NCBI RefSeq assembly: GCF_014284175.1
Contig: NZ_JACOGA010000022.1
Coordinates: 1-64,000, forward strand
Reading direction: 5' to 3'
Length of the DNA: 64,000 nucleotides
Source: Affinundibacterium flavidum
Lineage (GTDB): Bacteria > Pseudomonadota > Gammaproteobacteria > Burkholderiales > Burkholderiaceae_D
Part shown: piece after piece, positions 17,128-26,315 of the stretch
Layout: each line of letters starts with the position of its first letter
How positions within the stretch are numbered: position 1 is the stretch's first letter
Notes under the pieces: generated by a model
What the model was told of the DNA's origin: nothing
Seen by the model: the letters and a program-made list of their open reading frames with translations, nothing else
The model's database searches: none
Translations under genes and position numbers: made by a program

Positions 17128-19740
17128 TTGAAAAATAAATCTACAAAGCTCGGCAGTTCGTCGAACAAAGAAATTTTTGTGAAAAGCGCAGTTCAATTAG
17201 CCATCGTGTTATTAGCCTCTGGCGGTATCGTCAACGCGCAAGAAGCAACGCCAGCCAAAGCAGGTGAAAAGGCACAAGAAGTACAACAAGTCGTGGTGAC
17301 TTCCACGGGTACTCGTGGTTCTAACCGTACGGTGATTGATACGCCAGTACCAGTAGACATGCTCGCTGCGTCCGATCTGACCAAAACTGCACAAACATCT
17401 CTCGATAAGGCTTTGCAATATCGTGTGCCATCATTTAACACGGTGCAAACTCCAGTCAATGATGCAACCTCTTTGCTCGATCCTTACGAAATTCGGAATA
17501 TGGGTCCAAGCCGTTCATTGGTTTTGATCAACGGCAAGCGCAAAAACTCCAGCTCATTGGTGTATACCCAAACTTCTCCTGGACGTGGCGAAAGTGGTGC
17601 CGATATTTCCGCGATCCCACAAGATGCAATTAAACGAATTGAAGTCTTACGTGATGGTGCATCGGCACAATATGGCTCCGACGCGATTGCTGGTGTCGTC
17701 AATATCATTTTGAAAGATAATCCCGAAGGTGGCTCAGTCAATGGCCGACTCGGCGTCACCGATAAAGGCGACGGCAAGTCCGAAGCATTTAGCTGGAATC
17801 AAGGCTTTGCCTTAGGTGATCGTGGCTTCGTCAACTTCACTTTGGATACTTCCCATAACGCACTAGCGAACCGTCCTGGTATTCTTACCGTAGCGAATGA
17901 AGTTGATTATTGGGGAGCCGATCCAGCCTTGGTTCGTTCATTCCTAGCTAAGCGTCCTGATGGCGGTAATATCAACGGTTCGCCTGATACTCGTGCAAAC
18001 AAATTCTTGATTAACTCCCGCTATGACGTATCAGGAGGCACGAGTATCTACGCCAATGCCGCTTACGTCGACAAAAAAATCGATAGTTATGCGAACTATC
18101 GCGCTCCGTATTGGCGTCCAACTGACTTCGGCTTGCTGCATGCAGCTGGCACACCGTACGAAGGCTATGTACCGGGTTTCCTAGGCGCTTTAAAAGACTA
18201 CAACGCGACGGTTGGTACAAAATTTGAGGCTGCAGGATGGGATGCCGACCTCAGTTTGACTTTCGGTGGCAATGAGCAGAAGTACACCGTTACTAATTCG
18301 CTCAATCGGGCTATTGAAGACAAATTCAAAAACGGCATCACTTTGCCACAGCACGGTCAAACTCGCTTTGATGCAGGCGGATCACAATTTACCCATACAG
18401 TATTTAATGCTGACTTCTCCAAAGAACTCAGTAAAGGATTAAATGCGTACTTTGGTACTGAAATTCGCCAAGAAAAATATTCTCTGATCGCAGGTGATCC
18501 AGGTTCCTATCTCTATTCTGGTGCTGATTCTTACGCGGGCAATGCTCCTGCAGACTACGTTCAAGATGGCGTACATAAGAAAGGCCAGGCAGGTGATTGG
18601 GATCGTTCCAACTATGGTATTTATGGCGGTGCCATCATAGATGTTTCCAAAGATTTTGTCATTGATGCAACTGGTCGCTATGAGAAATATAGTGACTTCG
18701 GCAATGCTTTCATTGGAAAATTAAGTGGTAAATACAATGTAAACGATCAACTGACTTTACGTGCCTCCGTATCTTCCGGTTTCAGAGCACCATCCCTGAT
18801 GCAAATCTACACAGAGAAAAATCAATATTCATTCTCTAACGGACAGATCGAAGTAACAGGTATCCTCAATAACATTTCCGACGATGCTGCACTCTTAGGT
18901 GTAAAAAAACTCAAAGCAGAAAAATCTACCAACATCACACTGGGTCTAGGATACAAGCCAACGTCAGATACCAGCATGACTTTGGACTACTATAACATTT
19001 CATTAAAAGACCGCATTATTCTTGGCGCGACCTTAAAAGCAACTGGCAATGCCAGTTCGCCTATCGACAAAGTTCTGGCAAGACGTGAATGGGTTGGTTT
19101 AAGCTTCTTCGCGAATGCTATGGATAGCAAGACTTCGGGTCTGGACTATGTCTTTAGTCAACGCAATGTGAAGTTAGGCGATGCTAAGTTGACTTTCAAT
19201 TTATCGGGTAACTACACACTTCAAAATGAACGTGATGGCAACATCAATAATCCAGCTTCTGTTGTAAGCGCAGGAAAATCTGTGTTTGACGTGACACAAG
19301 ATGCGTTGATGTTTACTTCCAGACCAAAATTCAAAACGATTTTGGGAATTGATGCGGACATTAGAGATTTCAACATCTCTCTGAACAACACCGTATTTGG
19401 AACAACACGCTTTAGAAACGCTGACCTGCTCGACCCAGAAAATCTCGAAGTGGTGTTCAAAACAAAAACTGTGACAGACTTTGCGATTAGCTATCAATTG
19501 AGCAAAAACCTGACCTTAGCATTTAATGTTAACAACATGTTTAACGTCACACCATCTTGGCGTGTAGAGGCAATTAACAACGTTGCCGCAGGGAATGCGA
19601 TTCTCAATGACCCAGCAAAAGCTCGTGCCAATTGGCAAGGGCTCACGTTTGACGGACGCTACTCCATGGTCACCTATGACGGTTCACACTTCAGCCAATT
19701 AGGCCGTATGTACAATTTGTCTTTGAGCTACCGTTTCTAA
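17128..19740 (+). CDS. TonB-dependent outer-membrane receptor
   Basis: This is an 870-residue outer-membrane transporter. Translation starts at a TTG with GGGAG at 17117-17121. A signal peptide ends near residue 37 (IVNAQ). A TonB-box-like segment (QQVVVTSTG) follows, then the plug domain (about 65-195) with LINGKRK and the canonical IEVLRDGASAQYGSDAIAGVVNI. A 22-strand barrel ends in the terminal phenylalanine signature LSLSYRF. The plug resembles the large group of receptors for sugars, peptides or siderophores in aquatic proteobacteria, and the substrate is not evident. It stands alone, ending in two hairpins. The BtuF-like gene across the terminator runs the other way, so a functional link is only a guess. 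Confidence 0.93.
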   Translation: MKNKSTKLGSSSNKEIFVKSAVQLAIVLLASGGIVNAQEATPAKAGEKAQEVQQVVVTSTGTRGSNRTVIDTPVPVDMLAASDLTKTAQTSLDKALQYRVPSFNTVQTPVNDATSLLDPYEIRNMGPSRSLVLINGKRKNSSSLVYTQTSPGRGESGADISAIPQDAIKRIEVLRDGASAQYGSDAIAGVVNIILKDNPEGGSVNGRLGVTDKGDGKSEAFSWNQGFALGDRGFVNFTLDTSHNALANRPGILTVANEVDYWGADPALVRSFLAKRPDGGNINGSPDTRANKFLINSRYDVSGGTSIYANAAYVDKKIDSYANYRAPYWRPTDFGLLHAAGTPYEGYVPGFLGALKDYNATVGTKFEAAGWDADLSLTFGGNEQKYTVTNSLNRAIEDKFKNGITLPQHGQTRFDAGGSQFTHTVFNADFSKELSKGLNAYFGTEIRQEKYSLIAGDPGSYLYSGADSYAGNAPADYVQDGVHKKGQAGDWDRSNYGIYGGAIIDVSKDFVIDATGRYEKYSDFGNAFIGKLSGKYNVNDQLTLRASVSSGFRAPSLMQIYTEKNQYSFSNGQIEVTGILNNISDDAALLGVKKLKAEKSTNITLGLGYKPTSDTSMTLDYYNISLKDRIILGATLKATGNASSPIDKVLARREWVGLSFFANAMDSKTSGLDYVFSQRNVKLGDAKLTFNLSGNYTLQNERDGNINNPASVVSAGKSVFDVTQDALMFTSRPKFKTILGIDADIRDFNISLNNTVFGTTRFRNADLLDPENLEVVFKTKTVTDFAISYQLSKNLTLAFNVNNMFNVTPSWRVEAINNVAAGNAILNDPAKARANWQGLTFDGRYSMVTYDGSHFSQLGRMYNLSLSYRF

Positions 19741-19754
19741 GAGTTAGTCAGATC

Positions 19755-19779
19755 ACTGACATAGATTTTCTATGTCAGT
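19755..19779 (+). terminator. Hairpin after the TonB receptor gene
   Basis: ACTGACATAGA pairs perfectly with TCTATGTCAGT (11 bp) around a 3-nt loop, 14 bp after the stop codon. It is followed immediately by a second, U-tract hairpin. Confidence 0.6.
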
Positions 19780-19784
19780 CAAAA

Positions 19785-19813
19785 AAAGACCGCAGAATTT
19801 TCGCGGTCTTTTT
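19785..19813. terminator. Bidirectional rho-independent terminator
   Basis: AAAGACCGC at 19785-19793 pairs with GCGGTCTTT at 19803-19811, with an A-tract on the left and a T-tract on the right. It serves both the TonB receptor (plus strand) and the BtuF-like gene (minus strand). Confidence 0.85.
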
Positions 19814-19856
19814 CATTTCTGAATCGGAATTACTAGCAACTGCACGCAGACAAGAA

Positions 19857-20690
19857 TTACACCGACAAGTTAGCTAAATACGACAAACCTTGTATTGAAC
19901 GACTGCCGTACCAAGACAACATTTCGCCGTCAACCAGCAATACTGGCTTGTGAATTTGTTGCTGCAAAGCTTCTGCATGTGCTTGTGTAAAACTATAAGG
20001 TTCCGTCGACAACAGCACGAGTTCTACGTCTTGCAAACTAGCGTCACTCCAATCAAAACTCGGATAGCGCAAAGCAGAATCCGCTTGCCATTGCTGCCAG
20101 CCTCGCAGCTTCAATAAGTTCGCTATATAGGTATCCTGGCTGACTGTCATCCATGGATCTTTCCAAATACAATACAAAACCTTTTTGGTTTGCTCCGGTG
20201 CTGGCAACAAATCAAATTGCTGCTGCAAAGCCTGGCAGAGTTCTTCAGCGCGCGCCGCAACATTGAACACGCCACCCAATAGTCGAAACAAATCAAAATT
20301 ATCACTCGCTTGTAAGGGATGAGTGACGATCACATGAGGAACGAATTGCGCAAGTTGCTCCACCGTCGGCTTTTCATTTTCATCGATATTGACGATCAGG
20401 TGTGTCGGTGCCAAACGACGAATTTTTTCGATATTCACATCCTTGGTGCCACCAATTTTCGGAATGGCTTTTACTATCTCACGCGGATGTATACAAAAAC
20501 CTGTACGCCCTACTAATTGATCTTGCAAACCCAAATCACACAATAACTCGGTGATCGAGGGAACCAAGCTAACGATGCGTGCGCTCTCATTTTTTGGCAC
20601 GATTTGATGTTCAGTGCCAATCGCATCACGCAATAGCAACTGCTGCGATAAGTTTTGCTGCAAAGGAGTCAATTGCTTTTGCATAGTCAT
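19857..20690 (-). CDS. BtuF-like helical-backbone binding protein without signal peptide
   Basis: This 277-residue protein has the periplasmic-binding-protein type III fold, like BtuF and FhuD. The core signatures are visible: RIVSLVPSITELLCDLG (about 38-55), LVGRTGFC, IPKIGGTKDVNIEKIRRLAPTHLI (about 78-102), and KVLYCIWKDPWMT (about 165). There is no N-terminal signal peptide or anchor, so it should stay in the cytoplasm, unlike transport receptors. No permease or ATPase lies nearby. Its ATG overlaps the stop of the upstream short-chain dehydrogenase gene (ATGA at 20687-20690), so the two are translationally coupled. It may bind a corrinoid or another metal complex as a sensor or chaperone. 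Function is uncertain. Confidence 0.8.
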   Translation of the reverse strand: MTMQKQLTPLQQNLSQQLLLRDAIGTEHQIVPKNESARIVSLVPSITELLCDLGLQDQLVGRTGFCIHPREIVKAIPKIGGTKDVNIEKIRRLAPTHLIVNIDENEKPTVEQLAQFVPHVIVTHPLQASDNFDLFRLLGGVFNVAARAEELCQALQQQFDLLPAPEQTKKVLYCIWKDPWMTVSQDTYIANLLKLRGWQQWQADSALRYPSFDWSDASLQDVELVLLSTEPYSFTQAHAEALQQQIHKPVLLVDGEMLSWYGSRSIQGLSYLANLSV

Positions 20691-21514
20691 GATTTATCCG
20701 CATCGATATTGTTGGCATGATCGGATAGTCGCGATTTACGTGGCGCGTTCGCGAATGCCAGATCATAGACAAAATTCGGTAAAGCGCGCAGGACTTTTGC
20801 GACGACGCCCATTTGCCATGGAATCACACGATAGCTAACACCGGCCTGTATGCTACGAATTGCGCGCTTGGCAAACTCCGTTGCAGGCAACAAAAAAGGC
20901 ATCGCATACGTGTTAATTTGCGTCATCGGGGTATCAATATAACCTGGTGCGATGGTCACCACCTTAATCCCGCTTGCACGCAATTCAACCCGTAAGGACT
21001 CACAATAACTGATGACCGCCGCCTTTGAGGCGCTATAGGCGCTAGCGCCGGGCAAACCACGAATCCCAGCGACACTGGCAATCCCAACTAGACGACAAGA
21101 ACGTCGTCCTGCATGCGGTTTCATCTGTTCAATAAAAGGTGCGAAAGTAGCGACTGTCGCTAACACATTCGTATCCATCACGCGCCGGAATACAGCCAAA
21201 TCTTCCGACAATTCTGTCAGCGTACCGACCGAGATTCCCGCACTGGCGATTACGGTATCAACCACACCAACCGTGTCGATAAAATGCTGCGCTGCCTGTT
21301 GCAATGCCTCGTGATCATTGACGTCTAGCGCATAAATCTGATGCGCGGCGGCATTTGGCAAACTGGCACGCAAGCTTTCCAAGACCTCGATCCGTCGGCC
21401 GACTAAGCCCAACAATGCGCCTTGTGCCGCATATTCTCGCGCCATCGCTTCGCCCAAGCCAGACGAAGCGCCAGTGATAAACACCGTATGTTTGAATTGC
21501 TCTGGAGTCGCCAT
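20687..21514 (-). CDS. Short-chain dehydrogenase/reductase (SDR)
   Basis: This is a 275-residue classical SDR. The nucleotide-binding motif TGASSGLG lies at about residues 14-21, the NAG-like motif is ASAGIS, the catalytic serine is in IASVAG, and the active site is YSASK with Tyr near 160. The C-terminal helix ANAPRKSRLSDHANN is polar. It probably reduces or oxidises a small carbonyl or alcohol with NAD(P). It is translationally coupled to the BtuF-like gene by an ATGA overlap. A terminator upstream (21656-21687) separates it from dsbA, so it starts its own two-gene unit. Confidence 0.9.
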   Translation of the reverse strand: MATPEQFKHTVFITGASSGLGEAMAREYAAQGALLGLVGRRIEVLESLRASLPNAAAHQIYALDVNDHEALQQAAQHFIDTVGVVDTVIASAGISVGTLTELSEDLAVFRRVMDTNVLATVATFAPFIEQMKPHAGRRSCRLVGIASVAGIRGLPGASAYSASKAAVISYCESLRVELRASGIKVVTIAPGYIDTPMTQINTYAMPFLLPATEFAKRAIRSIQAGVSYRVIPWQMGVVAKVLRALPNFVYDLAFANAPRKSRLSDHANNIDADKS

Positions 21515-21600
21515 TTATTTTCCTTATCATTCAATGCAAAACGTCAATGCAATACGTCAACGCAATACGCCCGATCAGAAAACGTGATTCTATTCGTTCA

Positions 21601-21640
21601 CGCTTGTTTCCGCTTGTTTCTGCCTATTTCCGCTTGTTCA
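21601..21640. repeat. Degenerate 10-bp tandem repeat
   Basis: Four copies of a CGCTTGTTTC-like unit stand in tandem (two exact, two altered). They follow a shorter run of ACGTCAATGCAA-like repeats at about 21529-21567. The repeats sit in the leader between the dsbA terminator and the SDR start. Confidence 0.5.
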
Positions 21641-21655
21641 GCTTGAAGTCAGGCG

Positions 21656-21687
21656 AAAAAAAATCCGCCAGTCTGACGGATTTTTTT
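21656..21687 (-). terminator. Rho-independent terminator of the argS-dsbA unit
   Basis: AAAAATCCG and CGGATTTTT arms flank a 9-nt loop, with a long T-tract on the minus strand. It lies 21 bp after the dsbA stop codon. Confidence 0.85.
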
Positions 21688-21707
21688 GGCTAAGTCAGCG
21701 ACTCAGC

Positions 21708-22424
21708 TTACTTCTTTTTCACCGGTGCGGCAGGTACGATCGCAGGTGCAGCGCCATTTTTTTCTTTATACACTTTATCGACCAACCAATCCATCACCAC
21801 CAGGCCAGCATGCGATCCATCGCGCACTTTTGCTTTGGCAAACAAGTCGGCTGGAGAAACCATAAAGCGGCCGTCGATTGCAACCGTAGGAACGCCATTA
21901 ATTTTGTAATCGTTCATCAATTGCGCAGCACGATTAACTTTGGATTGAATCGAAAATGAACCGTAGATGTCAGTAAATTTTTTCTTATCCAAACCTACTT
22001 TTTCTACATACTTAAAAACTTCTGCATCGGTCGATAGGCGGTTGCGGTCAATATGGTAAGCATTAAAAGTTTTTAACTGGTAGTCATCCACTTTACCCAT
22101 GGCTTCTAAAGTGAAATACAGCTTTTGTTGCGTGACCAATTCGTGAAAATTCACATGTACGCGTTTGACCACAATACGATCACCTTGTTTCTTAATCCAA
22201 GCTTCAAAATAAGGCTCAAAAGCATTACATGCCGGACAGAAGAAACCAAAGAACTCTGTGATCTCTACTTTCTTACCAGAATCCGTAGGCTGAGCACGAT
22301 CCAGCACTGTGTATTCCTGACCCAAACGCGGTTCTTGCGCCACTGCAGACAGCGACAAAGTCAGAGAGATAGCAGCGACACCGGCTAATACTACGCGATG
22401 AAATAAGCGACGAAATAAATGCAT
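21708..22424 (-). CDS. dsbA: Thiol:disulfide interchange protein DsbA
   Basis: This 238-residue periplasmic oxidase introduces disulfide bonds into exported proteins. A signal peptide covers about residues 1-29 (AVAQ-EP). The thioredoxin-fold active site is CPAC (Cys63 and Cys66) in EFFGFFCPACNAFEP, and the cis-proline loop is NGVPT. Most DsbA proteins carry CPHC, so the alanine at the third position may alter redox potential. The C-terminus is lysine-rich (PVKKK). It follows the SPOR and argS genes, an order common in Burkholderiales, and ends at a clear terminator. DsbB is not in this window. Confidence 0.93.
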   Translation of the reverse strand: MHLFRRLFHRVVLAGVAAISLTLSLSAVAQEPRLGQEYTVLDRAQPTDSGKKVEITEFFGFFCPACNAFEPYFEAWIKKQGDRIVVKRVHVNFHELVTQQKLYFTLEAMGKVDDYQLKTFNAYHIDRNRLSTDAEVFKYVEKVGLDKKKFTDIYGSFSIQSKVNRAAQLMNDYKINGVPTVAIDGRFMVSPADLFAKAKVRDGSHAGLVVMDWLVDKVYKEKNGAAPAIVPAAPVKKK

Positions 22425-22504
22425 GGTTTCCTCTTAAGTTTACAATTCAAATTAATTCACGAGTGACGAATTCAGTAACGGATTTAGTGGCGAATTAGCG
22501 GCAC

Positions 22505-23137
22505 TTACTTAGCCGATCGTACCACCGCGGTCTCGACACTATTCTCAGACAACTTTGCACGCATTTTGTTCATTCCATCAAAGCTATCAAATGGACCGAC
22601 CCGCACTCTGTGCAAAACACCACTATCGCTGGCCTTATCACTGACATTCGCTTCTATACCTATCATCGCCAATTTCGCACGAGCGCTTTCGGCATCAGCC
22701 ACTTCTTTAAACGCACCGATTTGCAAGAAATAAATGTACTTATCGTCGGCAACGTCCGGTTTAGATGCTGCACTCACCGGGGTGGCTGGCGTTGCAGCAA
22801 CTGCCGCGGGTGCAGCAGCATTAACTGCGGCACTCAAAGCATCTGCTGGTTTAGCACTTTCTGCAGCCTTGGTTGCCGCAACTTCTTTCGCAGCCTGACT
22901 TACAGCATCTTTATTCCCATATAAAGGCTTGTTAGGATCCTGCATTTGCGTGACCGGTACGTCAGCTTTGTCGCTCTTACCGTTCTTATTAGTAAAAGGC
23001 GTCGAAGCTTTATTGATCACCAAGGCTACGACCACCGCGATACTCAAGCCAATTACTAATCCAATGATAATGCCAGTTAAAGTATTGCCTGACTGACGTC
23101 CAAATTTACTTGTATTTTTCTCAGTACTAAAACGCAT
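22505..23137 (-). CDS. SPOR-domain cell-division-type membrane protein (FtsN-like)
   Basis: This is a 210-residue bitopic protein. A short cytoplasmic N-terminus is followed by a transmembrane helix (about residues 21-43). An alanine- and proline-rich periplasmic linker (about 60-128) leads to a C-terminal SPOR domain (about 132-207). The SPOR repeats are visible as YFLQIGAFKEVADAESARAKL and HRVRVGPFDSFDGMNKMRAKL. SPOR domains bind denuded glycan strands at the division septum. The gene lies between argS and dsbA, the usual place in this order. It lacks the short essential FtsN motif that I could identify, so it is called FtsN-like only. Confidence 0.88.
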   Translation of the reverse strand: MRFSTEKNTSKFGRQSGNTLTGIIIGLVIGLSIAVVVALVINKASTPFTNKNGKSDKADVPVTQMQDPNKPLYGNKDAVSQAAKEVAATKAAESAKPADALSAAVNAAAPAAVAATPATPVSAASKPDVADDKYIYFLQIGAFKEVADAESARAKLAMIGIEANVSDKASDSGVLHRVRVGPFDSFDGMNKMRAKLSENSVETAVVRSAK

Positions 23138-23196
23138 ATTTTCCCTAAGTTCTCAGGATGTCATGATGATACGGCCTTGATGATGCAGATGGGCTC

Positions 23197-24909
23197 TTAC
23201 ATCTGATTCGGTGCAGAAACACCGATCAAACTCAAGCCATTACGCAGTACCTGACGGGTTGCCAATATTAACGCTAAGCGCGCCAATTTGGTTGGCTCGT
23301 CGTCGACTAACACGCGTTCAGCATTGTAATAGCTATGCAATTCACCTGCCAAATCGCGCAAATAAAACGCGACTTGATGTGGACCGAGCTCCTCTAAAGC
23401 TTTTTCCAACATTTCTGGATATTCGGCGAGCTTTTGCAATAAGGACGCTTCACGAGGAGCAGTCAAAGGCGACAAATCGACTTCTTTCAATCCTGCTAAA
23501 TCAGCTTCAGATTCACTGTATTGCGCCAACATGCGGCAGATACGCGCATGTGCGTAGTGCACGTAGTACACAGGATTTTCATCGGATTTGGCCAAAGCCA
23601 CGTCAACGTCAAACACAAATTCGGTATCTGCTTTACGTGAGATCAGGAAAAAACGCACCGCATCACGACCTTTTTGCACATCGCCGCCGCCTGACCATTC
23701 AATCAAATCGCGTACCGTTACATACGAACCCGCACGTTTCGAAATCTTTACCTCTTCACCGTCTTTCATCACGGTGACCATTTTATGCAAAACGTAATCA
23801 GGATAGCCTTGCGGTATGCCTTGATTAACCGCTTGCAGACCGGCACGCACGCGAGCAATTGTGCCGTGATGGTCGCTACCTTGTACATTAATTGCCTGGC
23901 TATAACCACGTTGCCATTTGACGATGTGATACGCAACGTCAGGTACAAAATAGGTGTAGGTGCCATCCGACTTTTTCATCACGCGATCTTTGTCATCGCC
24001 ATATTCAGTCGTGCGCAACCACAAAGCACCATCTTGCTCATACGTCTTACCAGCTTCGATCAAAGCCGCCACCGCTGCTTCAACTTTACCGTCGGAGTAC
24101 AGCGAAGATTCAAGATAATAATTATCAAACTTCACGCCGAAAGCTAGCAAGTCGATATCTTGTTCATTACGCAGATAAGTGACACTAAATTGACGGATGG
24201 AATCGACGTCATTGACATCGCCACTAGCGGTCACTGGAGCACCGTTGCTCGCGGCAACCGTTTTCTTGGCTAAGAAATCTTGCGCGATCTCAGCGATGTA
24301 TTCGCCGTTATAAGCGGATTCTGGCCACTCTGCATCACCAGGCTTAAAACCTTTAGCACGTGCTTGTACTGACAACGCCAGATTACCAATCTGCACACCC
24401 GCATCGTTGTAATAAAATTCGCGCGTCACCTGGAAACTTTGCGCTTCCAACAGCGCAGACAGGGCATCACCAAGTGCGCCTTGACGGCCATGGCCTACAT
24501 GCAAAGGGCCGGTTGGATTTGCAGACACAAATTCAACGATCACTTTCTTACCCGTGCCCTTAGTGCCTTTACCAAATTCATTTTGTTGCTGCAGGATGGT
24601 TTTCACAACAGCTTGTTTCGCAGCGGCAGTAACACGCAAATTAATAAAGCCTGGCCCTGCTAATTCTGCGCTGGCGATCAAAGGATTATTCTGCGCCAAC
24701 AAAGCATCCACGATGGCCTGTGCCAATTCGCGTGGATTTTTTTTCAAAGGCTTAGCAATTTGCATCGCGATATTGCAAGCGATATCACCGTGCGAAGGAT
24801 CGCGTGGGCGCTCAAGCGCAATCGTCGGATGAAGTTCAGTACCTGCAAGTATCGGCGCGACTGCGCTCTTGATGGCTTCGAGTATGTCTAGTTTTTGCTG
24901 AGCTAACAT
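23197..24909 (-). CDS. argS: Arginyl-tRNA synthetase
   Basis: This class I synthetase of 570 residues charges tRNA-Arg in the cytoplasm. The start is taken as the ATG at 24909 (MLAQQKLDILE), as in relatives; an upstream in-frame GTG at 24954 has no ribosome-binding site. The HIGH motif appears as HVGH in SANPTGPLHVGHGRQGALGDAL. The degenerate KMSKS region is KISKRAGSYVTVRDL, which is normal for ArgRS. An N-terminal Add1 domain and a C-terminal DALR anticodon-binding domain ending LSLIGVSAPNQM are complete. It is the first gene of the argS-SPOR-dsbA unit. Confidence 0.97.
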   Translation of the reverse strand: MLAQQKLDILEAIKSAVAPILAGTELHPTIALERPRDPSHGDIACNIAMQIAKPLKKNPRELAQAIVDALLAQNNPLIASAELAGPGFINLRVTAAAKQAVVKTILQQQNEFGKGTKGTGKKVIVEFVSANPTGPLHVGHGRQGALGDALSALLEAQSFQVTREFYYNDAGVQIGNLALSVQARAKGFKPGDAEWPESAYNGEYIAEIAQDFLAKKTVAASNGAPVTASGDVNDVDSIRQFSVTYLRNEQDIDLLAFGVKFDNYYLESSLYSDGKVEAAVAALIEAGKTYEQDGALWLRTTEYGDDKDRVMKKSDGTYTYFVPDVAYHIVKWQRGYSQAINVQGSDHHGTIARVRAGLQAVNQGIPQGYPDYVLHKMVTVMKDGEEVKISKRAGSYVTVRDLIEWSGGGDVQKGRDAVRFFLISRKADTEFVFDVDVALAKSDENPVYYVHYAHARICRMLAQYSESEADLAGLKEVDLSPLTAPREASLLQKLAEYPEMLEKALEELGPHQVAFYLRDLAGELHSYYNAERVLVDDEPTKLARLALILATRQVLRNGLSLIGVSAPNQM

Positions 24910-25127
24910 GATATTTAAATAGTATTTTTGCTGCGCGTGAAGATCACGAGACACACAAATATTTGAGAAAAATTAACACTCATTATAACCTTTGTATACG
25001 ACCTAATTTACTGCAAACCAAATCAGGCCGAATAAAAAGCTCGAGATATGGGAAGTATCCGCATCCTGAGCTAGATGGCAAACTAGCATTCTTGTGCAAA
25101 TCAATCGTAATTTTCTGCGCAGAAGCG

Positions 25128-25156
25128 TCTACAGCGCGCGAGTGAACGTGTAGAAT
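25128..25156 (+). promoter_or_regulatory. Possible promoter of rdgC
   Basis: A weak -35 TCTACA at 25128-25133 and a -10 TAGAAT at 25151-25156 have a 17-bp spacer. They sit about 30 bp upstream of the rdgC start, in the gap between the divergent argS and rdgC genes. Confidence 0.4.
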
Positions 25157-25186
25157 GAGGCGCTTTTCCTCTTACTTGGATTGCAC

Positions 25187-26095
25187 ATGTGGTTTAAGAA
25201 TTTACAAGTTTTCCGTCTTCCTGCACCTTGGAAAGTCGATGTTGAACAATTGAATATGCAATTGGCATCGCAATCATTTTCCAATACTGGTTCCGGCGAT
25301 ATGCAAAGCGAAGGCTGGGCTCCGCCTCGCAATGATGAGCGCTTGGTACATAGCGTCAATCAGCAATTATTATTGCTATTACAAACCGAAAAAAAATTAT
25401 TGCCGTCCTCAGTCGTAAATCAGGTCACGAAAGCGCGCGCCAAGGAACTGGAAGAACAGCAAGGTTTCGCACCGGGTCGCAAAGCGATGAAGGACTTAAA
25501 AGAACGAGTCACGGATGAATTGTTACCCCGCGCATTTTCTATCACACGTCAAACTTGGGTCTGGATTGACCCAGTAAATGGCTGGTTAGTAATCGACAGT
25601 TCCAGTCCAAGCAAGGCTGATGAAGTTATCAAATTGCTGTTGAAGTGCGACAAAATTCCTATGGAAAGCTTACGCACCAAGGTCTCGCCGCAAACAGCTA
25701 TGACAGATTGGTTAGCGGGTAATGAAGCGCCTAAGGGCTTCACCATAGATCAAGACACTGAACTCCGCGCGCACACCGAAGACAAAGCAACTGTGCGCTA
25801 TGTGCGCCATTCAATTGACCCCGACGACGTGCAGCGCCACATCGCCGCAGGCAAACAATGTACGAAATTGGCGATGACTTGGGATGACAAAATTTCTTTC
25901 GTACTTTCTGAAAATCTGGCGATCAAGCGCATCAAGCCTTTGGATATTTTGAATGAAGATAAGGATCAGCGCACTGCAGACGAGAATGAACGCTTCGACG
26001 CTGATTTCTTGTTGATGGCTTCTGAATTGGCGAAGATGTTAGACGATATTGTGTATTCACTAGGTGGTCAATTGGCCGATCCTTTGGCTGCATAA
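25187..26095 (+). CDS. rdgC: Recombination-associated protein RdgC
   Basis: This is a 302-residue nucleoid protein of the RdgC family. It forms rings around duplex DNA and limits RecA-dependent recombination. The family start MWFKNLQVFRL is at 25187; the in-frame TTG at 25181 is not favoured. The conserved body is complete, for example LPSSVVNQVTKARAKELEEQQG (split motif near residues 77-98), GRKAMKDLKERVTDELLPRAF, and LTWDD-like AMTWDDKISFVLSENL. It is monocistronic, with its own terminator at 26142-26175. Confidence 0.97.
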   Translation: MWFKNLQVFRLPAPWKVDVEQLNMQLASQSFSNTGSGDMQSEGWAPPRNDERLVHSVNQQLLLLLQTEKKLLPSSVVNQVTKARAKELEEQQGFAPGRKAMKDLKERVTDELLPRAFSITRQTWVWIDPVNGWLVIDSSSPSKADEVIKLLLKCDKIPMESLRTKVSPQTAMTDWLAGNEAPKGFTIDQDTELRAHTEDKATVRYVRHSIDPDDVQRHIAAGKQCTKLAMTWDDKISFVLSENLAIKRIKPLDILNEDKDQRTADENERFDADFLLMASELAKMLDDIVYSLGGQLADPLAA

Positions 26096-26141
26096 AACGA
26101 GACTTGTTTGAAATATCAACAAGCAATAAATAATATGCAAT

Positions 26142-26175
26142 AAAAAAAATGCCAGCAGATGCTGGCATTTTTTTA
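26142..26175 (+). terminator. Rho-independent terminator of rdgC
   Basis: ATGCCAGC pairs with GCTGGCAT around an AGAT loop and is flanked by A and T tracts. It works on both strands by symmetry, and rdgC is the gene that ends upstream. Confidence 0.9.
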
Positions 26176-26280
26176 TCTTGTACAAATTTAGCGGAAGCAG
26201 ATTTATCTTTTGCTAGCACACGAACCATGCCATGAGCTTTTTACTGGGGCAACACCAGCACTGACTTTTAATTAGACGAA

Positions 26281-26306
26281 AAAAAACGCGCCTTAGCGCG
26301 TTTTTT
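26281..26306 (-). terminator. Terminator of the tRNA-Val/tRNA-Asp operon
   Basis: AACGCGC and GCGCGTT arms with a 4-nt loop are flanked by A and T runs. It begins 10 bp past the 3' end of tRNA-Asp on the minus strand. Confidence 0.85.
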
Positions 26307-26315
26307 CTTACAACT

